Positions 1 to 6,815 are shown, counted from the stretch's first letter. The stretch is 9,273 nucleotides of DNA from UBA6220 sp937870835 (GCA_035421265.1 DAOLWP010000024.1:1-9273), one strand, 5' to 3'. Notes: a model not told the origin generated them from the letters alone. A program made the numbers and translations.

Positions 1-2
1 AA

Positions 3-1556
3 ATTTTTTGGAATGAAATTTTAGCTCCGGACGAAATCAGCCGTTTACTTGACCCCAAAGTTTTTACCAACGCCAAAAGAATTGATAAAAATGGTGAACA
101 TAAATTAGATAATTTCAAAACTGACGAAAACGGAGATATCAAAGATAATCTTATTATCAAAGGTAATAATCTTTTAGCTATCCACTCTCTTAAAAAACGC
201 TTTGCCGGAAAAGTAAAACTGATCTACATTGACCCACCGTATTATTTTCACGAAAACAAAAGCGAAGATACATTTAATTATAATACAAACTTTAAATTAT
301 CTTCTTGGTGCGTTTTTATGAAAAATAGATTAGAAGTTGCTAAAGATTTATTGTCCAAAGATGGTGCCATTTTTATTCAAATTGATGATGATGGCCTACC
401 ATATTTGAAAGTAATACTTGACGAGTTATTTGGGATTGAAAATTGTATAACTACTATTGCTGTTAAAGTGACCTCGGAAAGTGGCGTAAAAGTCAGCGCT
501 AATAAACCCGTAAGAGTCAAGGAAACCATACTCTGTTATTTTAAATCGTCAGACTGGAAATATAACAGGCAGTTTGTTATAGATGGGACATATGATCCTA
601 ACTATAGTTATTTCGTAGAAAATCCAGACCAAGAACCTAGTAGATGGAAAATTGTTAATATTAAAGATAAGTTTTTAAAAATTACAAAAAATAAAAAAAT
701 TTCTGAAGAAGATTTGTACAATTTTCAAATAAAATATAAGAATAACATTTTTTCAGTTAGAGATATTTCAAAAGAACTAAAAGAAAAATATTTTAGCACA
801 AACAAAAACAGATTTGTTGTTCTAAAAAAAGAAAATAAACCTACAATACTATGGAAAAACGGAGAAGTTATATTTTTTTCAAATAAAGTGAGAACAATTA
901 ACAATAAAGAGTTTTCAGTTAAGTATTTAAGTGATATTTGGATTGATATAAGCTGGGATGGTATAGCGAAGGAGGGCGGAGTTACATTAAAGAGGGGTAA
1001 AAAACCAGAGAGACTATTAGAAAGAATTATTGATATGTCAACGAACAGAGGTGATGTCGTCATGGACTTTTTTATGGGTACCGGCACAACTTGTGCTGTT
1101 GCTCATAAAATGGGGAGGCAGTATATAGGAGTAGAACAACTTGATTATGGAGAAAATAGTGCGGTAGTTAGATTAAAAAATGTTATTAATGGCGATCAAA
1201 CTGGCATTTCAAAACAAGTCGGTTGGAAAGGTGGAGGTGATTTTGTTTACTTAGAGCTTGCGAAATGGAATGAGAATTTTGTTGAAAAAATTCAAAAAGC
1301 AAAAACAAAAGAAGAATTGAAACAATTATGGAAAATAATGAAAGAAAAGGCATTTTTAAGCTATAAAGTTGATGTAAAAGCCATTGATGAAAACGCCAAA
1401 GATTTTGAAGAGTTATCTATTGAAAACCAAAGAAGATTCTTGCTAGAATGTTTAGATAAAAACCATCTCTATGTCAATTACAGCGAAATTGACGACGAAG
1501 AATATAGAATAAGCGAAGAAGATAAAAAATTAAATAAAGAATTTTATGAAAAATAA
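3..1556 (+). CDS. mod: Type III restriction-modification DNA methyltransferase (Mod), 5'-partial
   Basis: Mod methylates adenine (N6) at the recognition site and supplies sequence specificity to the Mod-Res complex. The reading frame is open from base 3, so the start lies upstream; 517 residues are visible and perhaps 100 are missing. In visible-residue numbering, catalytic motif IV DPPY is at 77-80, just after KVKLIYI. The SAM-binding motif DFFMGTGTT is at 355-363. A long variable region lies between them and should be the target recognition domain, ending in a conserved block with GKKPERLLERII. The order DPPY, TRD, FxGxG is that of beta-class methyltransferases, which include Type III Mod. 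The C-terminal part carries the GWKGGGDF-type block common in Mod proteins. The last 11 bases overlap the next gene. An internal ATG at 318 lies after the DPPY motif and cannot be the true start. The family call is secure; the recognition sequence cannot be read. Confidence 0.95.
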   Translation: MFWNEILAPDEISRLLDPKVFTNAKRIDKNGEHKLDNFKTDENGDIKDNLIIKGNNLLAIHSLKKRFAGKVKLIYIDPPYYFHENKSEDTFNYNTNFKLSSWCVFMKNRLEVAKDLLSKDGAIFIQIDDDGLPYLKVILDELFGIENCITTIAVKVTSESGVKVSANKPVRVKETILCYFKSSDWKYNRQFVIDGTYDPNYSYFVENPDQEPSRWKIVNIKDKFLKITKNKKISEEDLYNFQIKYKNNIFSVRDISKELKEKYFSTNKNRFVVLKKENKPTILWKNGEVIFFSNKVRTINNKEFSVKYLSDIWIDISWDGIAKEGGVTLKRGKKPERLLERIIDMSTNRGDVVMDFFMGTGTTCAVAHKMGRQYIGVEQLDYGENSAVVRLKNVINGDQTGISKQVGWKGGGDFVYLELAKWNENFVEKIQKAKTKEELKQLWKIMKEKAFLSYKVDVKAIDENAKDFEELSIENQRRFLLECLDKNHLYVNYSEIDDEEYRISEEDKKLNKEFYEK

Positions 1557-2352
1557 TAAATATTTCATCTTTTCCGACGAATCAGGCAGTTGGTCAAACA
1601 GAAAATGTAATTTTTATATTAGATCGTGGGTAAAAATTACTGAAGAACGATATTTATATTTAAAAGGTCTTTGGCAGCAAAAAAAATTACCTAGTCCCAC
1701 AAAACAATCTCTTATTAAAAATAGTAATGGGATATCTAAGATTTTAAACAACGAAAAATTTGAGGTTATTTTTACTATTACTAAATTAAATGAATTTTAT
1801 TTAAGGAATTGGGGAGTAAGAGATAGTGTATCTTTAGCTTTATCTCAATTAGAAAATACTTTATCAAAAACATACGAAAAGAAAATACCTCCAAAACTCG
1901 AAGTTTCCCTAAACCAAATTTTATTTTTAAATGTTTATGAAAGGTTTCATATAGAAAATGCTATAGGTTATTTAAAAGTAAAAAATGGATTTGATTATGA
2001 ATTTTCGATAAACAAACCACAATTTTCAGAAAATGATTATTTGGAAATTTTTGATGATATTAAAAATAGGAAAATGGTAAATGCAAAAATTTCTTTTATA
2101 AAGAATAGCGAAAACGAATTAGGCGTATGTTTTGCCGATGCAATTTGCTCAATTTTTAGCAAGGCAATAGTAGGAAATAAAATTGACATTGCTTATTTAA
2201 AAAATAATATTTTATCGAAAGGTGTTCCAAGTGGAATAGGAATTAATGGTATAAGTAAAATTTTTTATCCGGTAAATAGAAGTTATGGTAGAGACGGTCT
2301 ACAAACAGAAGAGATAGAATTTATTAACAATCTTAGAAAAATTTTTAATTAA
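1546..2352 (+). CDS. DUF3800 domain protein embedded in the Type III R-M operon
   Basis: This 268-residue protein matches the DUF3800 pattern. It opens with a strand followed by the acidic signature FSDESGSW (D11, E12), and near the C-terminus has a helix with FADAI (D198), which matches the family's usual xxADxxA motif. DUF3800 proteins are often found near mobile elements and defence genes; an RNase H-like, metal-dependent fold has been proposed for them, but I am not certain of this. The paired acidic residues are seen directly; a nuclease activity is inference. There is no signal peptide or membrane segment. The ATG lies inside the end of mod (11-bp overlap) and no Shine-Dalgarno is visible, suggesting translation coupled to mod. 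The next gene starts 2 nt after its stop. Its place between mod and res suggests a role tied to the R-M system, such as a regulatory or extra effector subunit. Confidence 0.8.
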   Translation: MKNNKYFIFSDESGSWSNRKCNFYIRSWVKITEERYLYLKGLWQQKKLPSPTKQSLIKNSNGISKILNNEKFEVIFTITKLNEFYLRNWGVRDSVSLALSQLENTLSKTYEKKIPPKLEVSLNQILFLNVYERFHIENAIGYLKVKNGFDYEFSINKPQFSENDYLEIFDDIKNRKMVNAKISFIKNSENELGVCFADAICSIFSKAIVGNKIDIAYLKNNILSKGVPSGIGINGISKIFYPVNRSYGRDGLQTEEIEFINNLRKIFN

Positions 2353-2354
2353 CT

Positions 2355-3113
2355 ATGCCTACACAACGAGAAAAAATAATTAAAACTGCGAGGGAAATTT
2401 TAGAAAATTCGCCAAAAGGAATTCGCTATGTTGATTTAATAAGGAGCATAAGTGAAGCATTACCGGATACAAAAATAAATACGATTCACGGAACTATTTG
2501 GGAATTTAAGCAAAAAATTGATAAAGGAGAGATTAAAGACGTAGCAAGGCCAGAAAAAGGATTATATATTTTACGGGAATATTTAAAAGAGAAAGAATTT
2601 GGTGCAACCGAATATGGAGAAGAAGAAACGGAAATTAAGGAAGAAGATTTTTATAAATTATTCGCAGACTATTTAGTAAATGATTTAGAAGAATGCACGA
2701 AAGCGATGCCGTTAGGTGGTAATAGGTTCCAAGATAGGTGGGGTACACCAGATGTTATTGGGACTTATAGAATTTTGGGAATTGGCCATGTTCAGCCGCC
2801 GATTGAAGTTATTAGCGCTGAAATAAAAACTGATATCAATCAATTGATTACATCTTTTGGTCAAGCGTGTTCTTATAAACTTTTTAGTCATAAAGTTTAT
2901 TTAGTTATCCCGAAAGACGCACGAGGAATTGATATTAAAAGAATAGAATCACTATGTCTTAAGTTTGGTATTGGCTTAATACTTTTTAATAGAACTAATA
3001 AAGAAAATCCGGAATTTGAAATTTTGACCAGGGCGGTAAAAAGCGAACCAGACTATTTCTATTTAAATAAATACTTACGACTAATTGAAGATGTAGCAAG
3101 TGAATTATTTTAG
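2355..3113 (+). CDS. Winged-helix plus PD-(D/E)XK nuclease-like protein of the R-M operon
   Basis: A 252-residue protein with two apparent parts. Residues 1-75 look like a winged helix of the HARE-HTH kind: a helix REKIIKTAREILENSP, then IRYVDLIRSI, a recognition-like helix INTIHGTIWEFKQKI, and a wing ending in KGLYIL. A charged linker (about 76-97) leads to a nuclease-like core: a helix EEDFYKLFADYLVNDLEECTK, then GTPDVIG (D133), then EVISAEIKTD (E156, K158), then FGQACSYKLFSHKVYLVIP with Q170. The D...ExK...Q arrangement is that of PD-(D/E)XK enzymes, so the core metal-binding residues seem intact. HARE-HTH domains are known to be fused to restriction endonuclease domains. The gene lies 2 nt after the DUF3800 stop and 2 nt before res, with no Shine-Dalgarno visible. 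It may be an accessory nuclease, a DNA-modification sensor, or a regulator. The exact family was not identified. Confidence 0.75.
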   Translation: MPTQREKIIKTAREILENSPKGIRYVDLIRSISEALPDTKINTIHGTIWEFKQKIDKGEIKDVARPEKGLYILREYLKEKEFGATEYGEEETEIKEEDFYKLFADYLVNDLEECTKAMPLGGNRFQDRWGTPDVIGTYRILGIGHVQPPIEVISAEIKTDINQLITSFGQACSYKLFSHKVYLVIPKDARGIDIKRIESLCLKFGIGLILFNRTNKENPEFEILTRAVKSEPDYFYLNKYLRLIEDVASELF

Positions 3114-3115
3114 TT

Positions 3116-5689
3116 ATGCTCTACGAAACTTTTAATGCTAATAAAGAATCGTTGGGAGAAGGTTTTTTTACTTCACGGATTGATGGCGAAACAACTCAAA
3201 ATCTTAACCCAAAGTTTGAATTACGAGAATATCAAAAAGAAGCGCTCGGCCGTTTTGATTTTTATTTTAACGGTTACCAAAAACGAGCTTATCCGGCACA
3301 TTTGCTTTTTCATATGGCGACTGGAAGCGGTAAAACGCTGATTATGGCTGCCAATATTTTACAGCTTTATAAACAAGGTTATCGTAACTTTATCTTTTTT
3401 GTAAACAGCGTAAATATTATTGAGAAAACAAAAGACAATTTCTTAAATACTTTATCTGAAAAATATCTTTTTGCGCCAAAAATTAAATTTGGCGGAAAAG
3501 AAGTTTTTGTAAAAGAAGTTCAAAATTTTGAAACAGCAAGTCCAGATGATATAAATATCCTTTTTACAACAATTCAAGGATTGCATATTCGTTTAAATTT
3601 TCCAAAAGAAAACGCTTTGACTTATGAAGATTTTGTCGACAAAGAAATTGTTTTAATTTCTGATGAGGCGCACCATTTACAAACAATTACAAAACAAGAT
3701 AGAAAAGAGCTTGAATTGGAAAAAAGTTGGGAATATACAGTCAAAAAAATATTAAAAAGCAATGTTAAAAATATTTTGTTGGAATTTACCGCTACTATTG
3801 ATTTGGGCAATCAAAATATTAGGCAGAAATATGAAGACAAAATTATTTTTCAGTATGATTTAAAGCAATTTAGATTAGATAAATATTCAAAAGAAATAGA
3901 GGTTTTACAGGCAGATTTAGAAGCAATAGATAGAGCATTACAAGCAGTTATTTTAAGTCAGTATCGCAGGAAGATAGCAGAAAAATATAAATTACATTTA
4001 AAGCCAGTTATTCTTTTTAAATCGAAAAGTATAAAAGAATCAAAGGAAAATTATGAAGGATTTTTGGCAAAAATTAAAAATTTAAAAACTCAAAATATTC
4101 AAGAAATATTTTCACGGACAAAAGGAACAGATATAGAAAAAGCATTTGATTATTTTAAAAAAGAAAATATAACTTTTGAAAATTTAATTAATGAGCTGCA
4201 AGAAGATTTTTCAGAAGAAAAAGTTATGCTTTTGGATTCAGAAAATATTGACGAGGAAAAACAATTAAAACTTAATTCATTAGAAGTTAAAAATAACGAG
4301 TTAAGAGCAATATTTGCAGTTAATATGTTAAATGAAGGATGGGATGTATTAAACCTTTTTGATATTGTTAGATTGTATGATACAAGAGATGGGAAATGGG
4401 TTTATGGTCAATATAGACCGGGAAAGACGACAATGGGCGAGGCGCAGCTTATTGGACGAGGGGCAAGATATTTTCCATTTCAATTAGATACTGTTCAGGA
4501 TAAATATAAAAGAAAATTTGACGAGGATATTGAAAATGAACTTCGGATTTTAGAAACATTGCATTACCATAGCGCCCATAATTCAAAATATATTGACGAA
4601 ATAAAAAGCACACTTACAGAAATTGGGATTATGTCAGAAAAATATACACAGAGAGATTTATTCGTTAGAGAGGATATTAAGAAAAAATGGAAAGATGATT
4701 ACATTTTTATAAACGATAAAGTATTGAACCAACGAGAAGATATAAAAAGTTTAAATGATGCAAAAATTAAAGAACAATATAGTTATGAGATAAAAACGGG
4801 TGAAATTAGGGAAGAATTTATTTTAGACGGATTGAAAAAAACAAAGGAATCAGAAAATATTGTGAAAAAGAAGATAAAATGTGAAATTTTTAATTTTGGA
4901 GAAAATATTATAAGAGGCGCATTAGATAAATTAGAATTTTATAAATTTGAAACATTTAAAAAATATTTTCCTAATTTAAAATCAATAAAAGAATTTATTA
5001 TTTCTGATAATTATTTAAAAAAAGTTGAAGTAGAAATAATAGGACCGGAGAATAAAATAGAAAATTTAACACAAGATGATAAATTGGCAATTATTTTATT
5101 TGTAGTTAAAGAAATAGCAGAGCAGGCAAAAATAAATACTTCAGAATTTAGAGGAACAACTTTATTTAAAGCAAAGGGACTTTGGGAGATTTTTAAAAAT
5201 AAAAAAATAAAGATAGACCAAGATGATGTAGGACAAAAAGAGTTTACAGAGATTGATTTGAAAAAAACAAATTGGTATGGGCAAACTTCTTTTTATGGAA
5301 CAAGCGAGGAAAAAAGTTTTATTAATTTTATTAGCGGATTAATAGATAAATTAAAGGAACAATACTCAGATATTATTTTATTAAGGAATGAAAAATTTTT
5401 TCAAATTTATGATTTTGATGAAGGCAGGGCGTTTGAACCAGATTTTGTAATGCTTTTGAAAGAAAAAAATCACAAAATTAGTATTTATCAAGTTTTTATT
5501 GAACCAAAAGGAGAATTTTTAGTAAAAAATGATGAATGGAAGCAAAAATTTTTACTTGATATAGAAAAAAATTTTGACACTGATTTAAAATTAGAAAATA
5601 AAGATTTTAAGTTAATCGGGTTGCCGTTTTATAACGAGCAGCTAAAAAAAGATTTTGAAGAAGCGTTAGAAAATAAGCTTTTAAAATAA
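3116..5689 (+). CDS. res: Type III restriction endonuclease Res subunit (SF2 helicase + PD-(D/E)XK nuclease)
   Basis: Res is the ATP-dependent translocase and nuclease of Type III systems; with Mod it cuts DNA carrying unmethylated sites. The 857-residue protein is near the family's usual size and looks complete. Helicase motifs in order are: a Q-like region ELREYQKEAL (35-44), Walker A MATGSGKT (67-74), motif II DEAH (183-186), motif III FTATI (224-228), NEGWDV (406-411), and motif VI QLIGRGAR (444-451). The C-terminal endonuclease has EPDFVM (D776) and FIEPKGE (E796, K798), the PD...ExK core, so both catalytic halves appear intact. The start follows the previous stop by 2 nt without a Shine-Dalgarno, so it is probably coupled. 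It is the last gene of the operon. No hairpin terminator is seen directly after it; the next one on this strand is near 6233. Confidence 0.95.
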   Translation: MLYETFNANKESLGEGFFTSRIDGETTQNLNPKFELREYQKEALGRFDFYFNGYQKRAYPAHLLFHMATGSGKTLIMAANILQLYKQGYRNFIFFVNSVNIIEKTKDNFLNTLSEKYLFAPKIKFGGKEVFVKEVQNFETASPDDINILFTTIQGLHIRLNFPKENALTYEDFVDKEIVLISDEAHHLQTITKQDRKELELEKSWEYTVKKILKSNVKNILLEFTATIDLGNQNIRQKYEDKIIFQYDLKQFRLDKYSKEIEVLQADLEAIDRALQAVILSQYRRKIAEKYKLHLKPVILFKSKSIKESKENYEGFLAKIKNLKTQNIQEIFSRTKGTDIEKAFDYFKKENITFENLINELQEDFSEEKVMLLDSENIDEEKQLKLNSLEVKNNELRAIFAVNMLNEGWDVLNLFDIVRLYDTRDGKWVYGQYRPGKTTMGEAQLIGRGARYFPFQLDTVQDKYKRKFDEDIENELRILETLHYHSAHNSKYIDEIKSTLTEIGIMSEKYTQRDLFVREDIKKKWKDDYIFINDKVLNQREDIKSLNDAKIKEQYSYEIKTGEIREEFILDGLKKTKESENIVKKKIKCEIFNFGENIIRGALDKLEFYKFETFKKYFPNLKSIKEFIISDNYLKKVEVEIIGPENKIENLTQDDKLAIILFVVKEIAEQAKINTSEFRGTTLFKAKGLWEIFKNKKIKIDQDDVGQKEFTEIDLKKTNWYGQTSFYGTSEEKSFINFISGLIDKLKEQYSDIILLRNEKFFQIYDFDEGRAFEPDFVMLLKEKNHKISIYQVFIEPKGEFLVKNDEWKQKFLLDIEKNFDTDLKLENKDFKLIGLPFYNEQLKKDFEEALENKLLK

Positions 5690-5888
5690 AAAAGATGTAT
5701 ACTTTTATAAATTTTTAAAAGAAGCTAAACAAAAAGTCTATGTATGAAAAAATTTATCTTATTAATTCAAAAGAGACCGAGGAAGCAGTTATTATCTTCA
5801 TTACCGTCGGCTGGCGGTTGGCAGGCAATAAAAAGACTTGTCGATTTAGGATTAACATCTAATATCCAAAATTTTAAGAAATGTTTCT
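5690..5888 (+). other. Non-coding or degraded stretch after res, origin not recognised
   Basis: No intact gene is present. A 40-codon open frame begins at ATG 5740 (starting MYEKIYLINSKETEEAV) and ends at TAA 5860-5862. A second, overlapping frame opens at ATG 5744 and continues towards the pyrophosphatase remnant, passing IKRLVDLGLTSNIQNF. The first frame looks protein-like at its start, and the second looks protein-like towards its end, which suggests a small gene broken by frameshifts. I do not recognise the source. It could be the 5' side of the same decayed locus as the adjoining pyrophosphatase remnant, but it does not resemble the N-terminal half of that enzyme. Confidence 0.4.
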
Positions 5889-6213
5889 CTTTGGATCCAG
5901 TGGTGGTTAAAGCGAGGGGCTCAAGAGTATTTTAGGACGAGAGTAGATTATAAAATTTTAGCAGTGCCAGATGATAAAATTGATCAGGAAATTAATAGTC
6001 TTGATGACTTAACTGAATATCAAAAAAAGGTAATTCAAGAATTTTTTGAAACCTATAAAAGATTAGAACCAAATAAATTGGTTAAAATTACAGGTTTTGA
6101 GTCAAAAGAAGTTGCCGAGCAATCTAAAAGTTGAAGAAGCAATAAAAATTTCAGAAGGTTTGAGAGAAAGATTGATGAAAGAAATTAAAAATTTATCTTA
6201 TGTTGCCATTTAA
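5889..6213 (+). pseudogene. ppa: Inorganic pyrophosphatase (family I) remnant, C-terminal half, two frameshifts
   Basis: Pieces in three frames line up in order with the C-terminal half of family I soluble pyrophosphatase, which hydrolyses PPi to phosphate. Frame 2 (to about 5932) gives DPVVVKARG then VF, resembling the VVVKARPIGVF strand. Frame 3 (about 5931-6119) gives VDYKILAVPDDKID, then SLDDLTEY, then FFETYKRLEPNKLVKITGF, which is close to the family's C-terminal part. Frame 3 stops at TGA 6132-6134, while frame 1 from 6121 continues NLKVEEAIKISEGL to a stop at 6211-6213. The N-terminal half is missing, and the catalytic aspartates of the usual DEAGED loop are lost at the first frame change. 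No functional enzyme can be made. Family assignment rests on the long frame-3 segment. The remnant lies between the R-M operon and tRNA-Pro. Confidence 0.75.
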
Positions 6214-6232
6214 ATTAAAAGTTGTGATATTG

Positions 6233-6259
6233 AAACCGGATTTTATAGGCCGGTTTTTT
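6233..6259 (+). terminator. Rho-independent terminator after the ppa remnant
   Basis: AAACCGG (6233-6239) pairs with CCGGTTT (6250-6256) around a 10-nt loop, followed by a T run to 6259. It lies 20 nt after the last stop of the pyrophosphatase remnant, so it probably was that gene's terminator and now ends read-through transcription from the R-M operon before it meets the opposing tRNA and rpmB genes. Confidence 0.8.
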
Positions 6260-6269
6260 GTTTATAATT

Positions 6270-6380
6270 TTATTGGCAATCTTGAGGGCAATTTTTTACT
6301 GATTCAGCGCAAGGACAGCCAATGGCCATACAAACTATTTCTTGGCACATTCCATCGCCACATAAATCTTTAACTCTATT
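6270..6380 (-). pseudogene. C-terminal remnant of a Cys-rich CGDGxC-type protein
   Basis: On the - strand a 36-codon open stretch encodes seven cysteines in 31 residues: CGDGMCQEIVCMAIG followed by CPCAESVKNCPQDC, then TAA. This looks like the cysteine-rich C-terminal module found in secreted or lipid-anchored proteins of candidate-phyla bacteria, where CGDGxC...CPxDC blocks are frequent; that comparison is from memory. The frame is closed by TGA (+ strand tca, 6381-6383) just upstream and has no plausible start codon before the first cysteine, so it is the tail of a lost gene rather than a small complete one. It begins 22 nt beyond the 3' end of tRNA-Pro on the same strand. Confidence 0.6.
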
Positions 6381-6402
6381 TCAAGAGAGTATTTTAGAGC
6401 TG

Positions 6403-6473
6403 TCGGGCTGCTGGGAATTGAACCCAGGTCTTACGCACCCCATGCGTAAATAATACCGTTATACGACAGCCCG
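6403..6473 (-). tRNA. tRNA-Pro (anticodon GGG)
   Basis: The - strand folds into a 71-nt cloverleaf. The acceptor stem CGGGCTG/CAGCCCG is a perfect 7 bp, with C1-G72 and A73 as expected for proline. The anticodon stem TACGC/GCGTA is 5 bp with loop ATGGGGT, giving anticodon GGG (+ strand 6439-6441), U33 and G37. The T arm CTGGG-TTCAATT-CCCAG is perfect. The D arm is weak: GTA/TAT with one G-U pair, and a loop that keeps A14, G18G19 and A21. The variable loop has 4 nt. CCA is not encoded. The gene lies 21 nt downstream of rpmB on the same strand, so the two are probably co-transcribed. Confidence 0.92.
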
Positions 6474-6494
6474 CCTAATTTTATTGAACTTAAT

Positions 6495-6710
6495 TTATTT
6501 GGCTAAACCTTTAATGCATTTGGCGCAGGCCAAAATCTTTTTTCCGGCAAATTCTTTATATTTCTTTTTAGTCGTAGATGCAGGAACAGTAACCCATTGT
6601 AGATTGGGGTATTTTCTTTTTAGTGGAGACGGATTATAACGCGAGATAAGCTTTTTATAATGTCCTCCCATATGAGATGATTTTCCGCAAATTGCGCATA
6701 TTTTTTCCAT
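6495..6710 (-). CDS. rpmB: Ribosomal protein bL28
   Basis: A 71-residue basic protein of the large ribosomal subunit. It has the bL28 hallmarks: an N-terminal CAICGK knuckle (C5, C8), a central KYPNLQWV block matching the family's PNLQ motif, and a C-terminal ACAKCIKGL knuckle (C62, C65). The four cysteines form the zinc-binding version of the protein. Length is normal for bL28. The ATG at 6710 is the only sensible start and has no Shine-Dalgarno. A candidate promoter lies so close upstream that the mRNA may be leaderless. tRNA-Pro follows after 21 nt with no terminator between them. It is transcribed divergently from the SIMPL gene at 6859. Confidence 0.93.
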   Translation of the reverse strand: MEKICAICGKSSHMGGHYKKLISRYNPSPLKRKYPNLQWVTVPASTTKKKYKEFAGKKILACAKCIKGLAK

Positions 6711-6718
6711 ATGACAAC

Positions 6719-6746
6719 ATCATATCAAAAAATATAATAAAATCAA
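6719..6746 (-). promoter_or_regulatory. Candidate sigma-70 type promoter of rpmB/tRNA-Pro
   Basis: On the - strand, TTGATT (6746-6741) and TATGAT (6724-6719) are separated by 16 nt. Only 8 nt lie between the -10 box and the rpmB ATG, so initiation 6-8 nt after the -10 would give a leader of zero to a few bases. Chance matches are common in sequence this AT-rich. Confidence 0.5.
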
Positions 6747-6780
6747 CCCCTTTGATATTTTATAGTGTTTATAACCGGAT

Positions 6781-6800
6781 AAATTTTTTGCAAAAAATTT
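6781..6800. repeat. Perfect 20-bp palindrome in the rpmB-SIMPL intergenic region
   Basis: AAATTTTTTG is followed directly by its exact reverse complement CAAAAAATTT, with no spacer. It covers the candidate -35 box of the SIMPL gene and lies about 35 bp upstream of the rpmB -35. It could be an operator for a dimeric regulator of either divergent gene, or a chance product of A/T runs. Confidence 0.55.
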
Positions 6801-6815
6801 TTAAAAGCGTATAAT
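6788..6815 (+). promoter_or_regulatory. Candidate promoter of the SIMPL gene
   Basis: TTGCAA (6788-6793) and a consensus TATAAT (6810-6815) are 16 nt apart. Transcription from about 6822 would give a leader of roughly 37 nt, A/T-rich and without a Shine-Dalgarno. The -35 box lies inside the 20-bp palindrome. Confidence 0.6.

Noticed and set aside
725..1087. 120-codon open frame on the - strand inside mod
   Set aside because: It lies wholly opposite the target recognition domain and SAM motif of mod, has no recognisable domain, and its composition is what the reverse of an AT-rich gene gives.
3135..3341. 68-codon open frame on the + strand within the start of res
   Set aside because: It overlaps the Q motif and Walker A coding sequence of res in another frame and shows no domain of its own.
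3622..3810. 62-codon - strand open frame inside res
   Set aside because: It is the reverse of the DEAH and FTATI region of res; no independent support.
5744..5935. 63-codon + strand ORF as an intact small gene
   Set aside because: Its last third matches a pyrophosphatase strand that continues in another frame after its stop, and its first part overlaps another protein-like frame, so it is better read as part of a broken region.
6121..6134. Recoding of TGA as glycine, known in some candidate-phyla bacteria, to rescue the ppa frame
   Set aside because: Reading through TGA 6132-6134 gives sequence unlike pyrophosphatase, whereas a one-base frame change gives a sensible continuation. Intact genes are full length under the standard code, and the absence of TGA stops in so few AT-rich genes is weak evidence.
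6371..6390. Hairpin ACTCT/AGAGT as terminator of tRNA-Pro
   Set aside because: The stem is only 5 bp and no T run follows it on the - strand, so it cannot be supported as a terminator.
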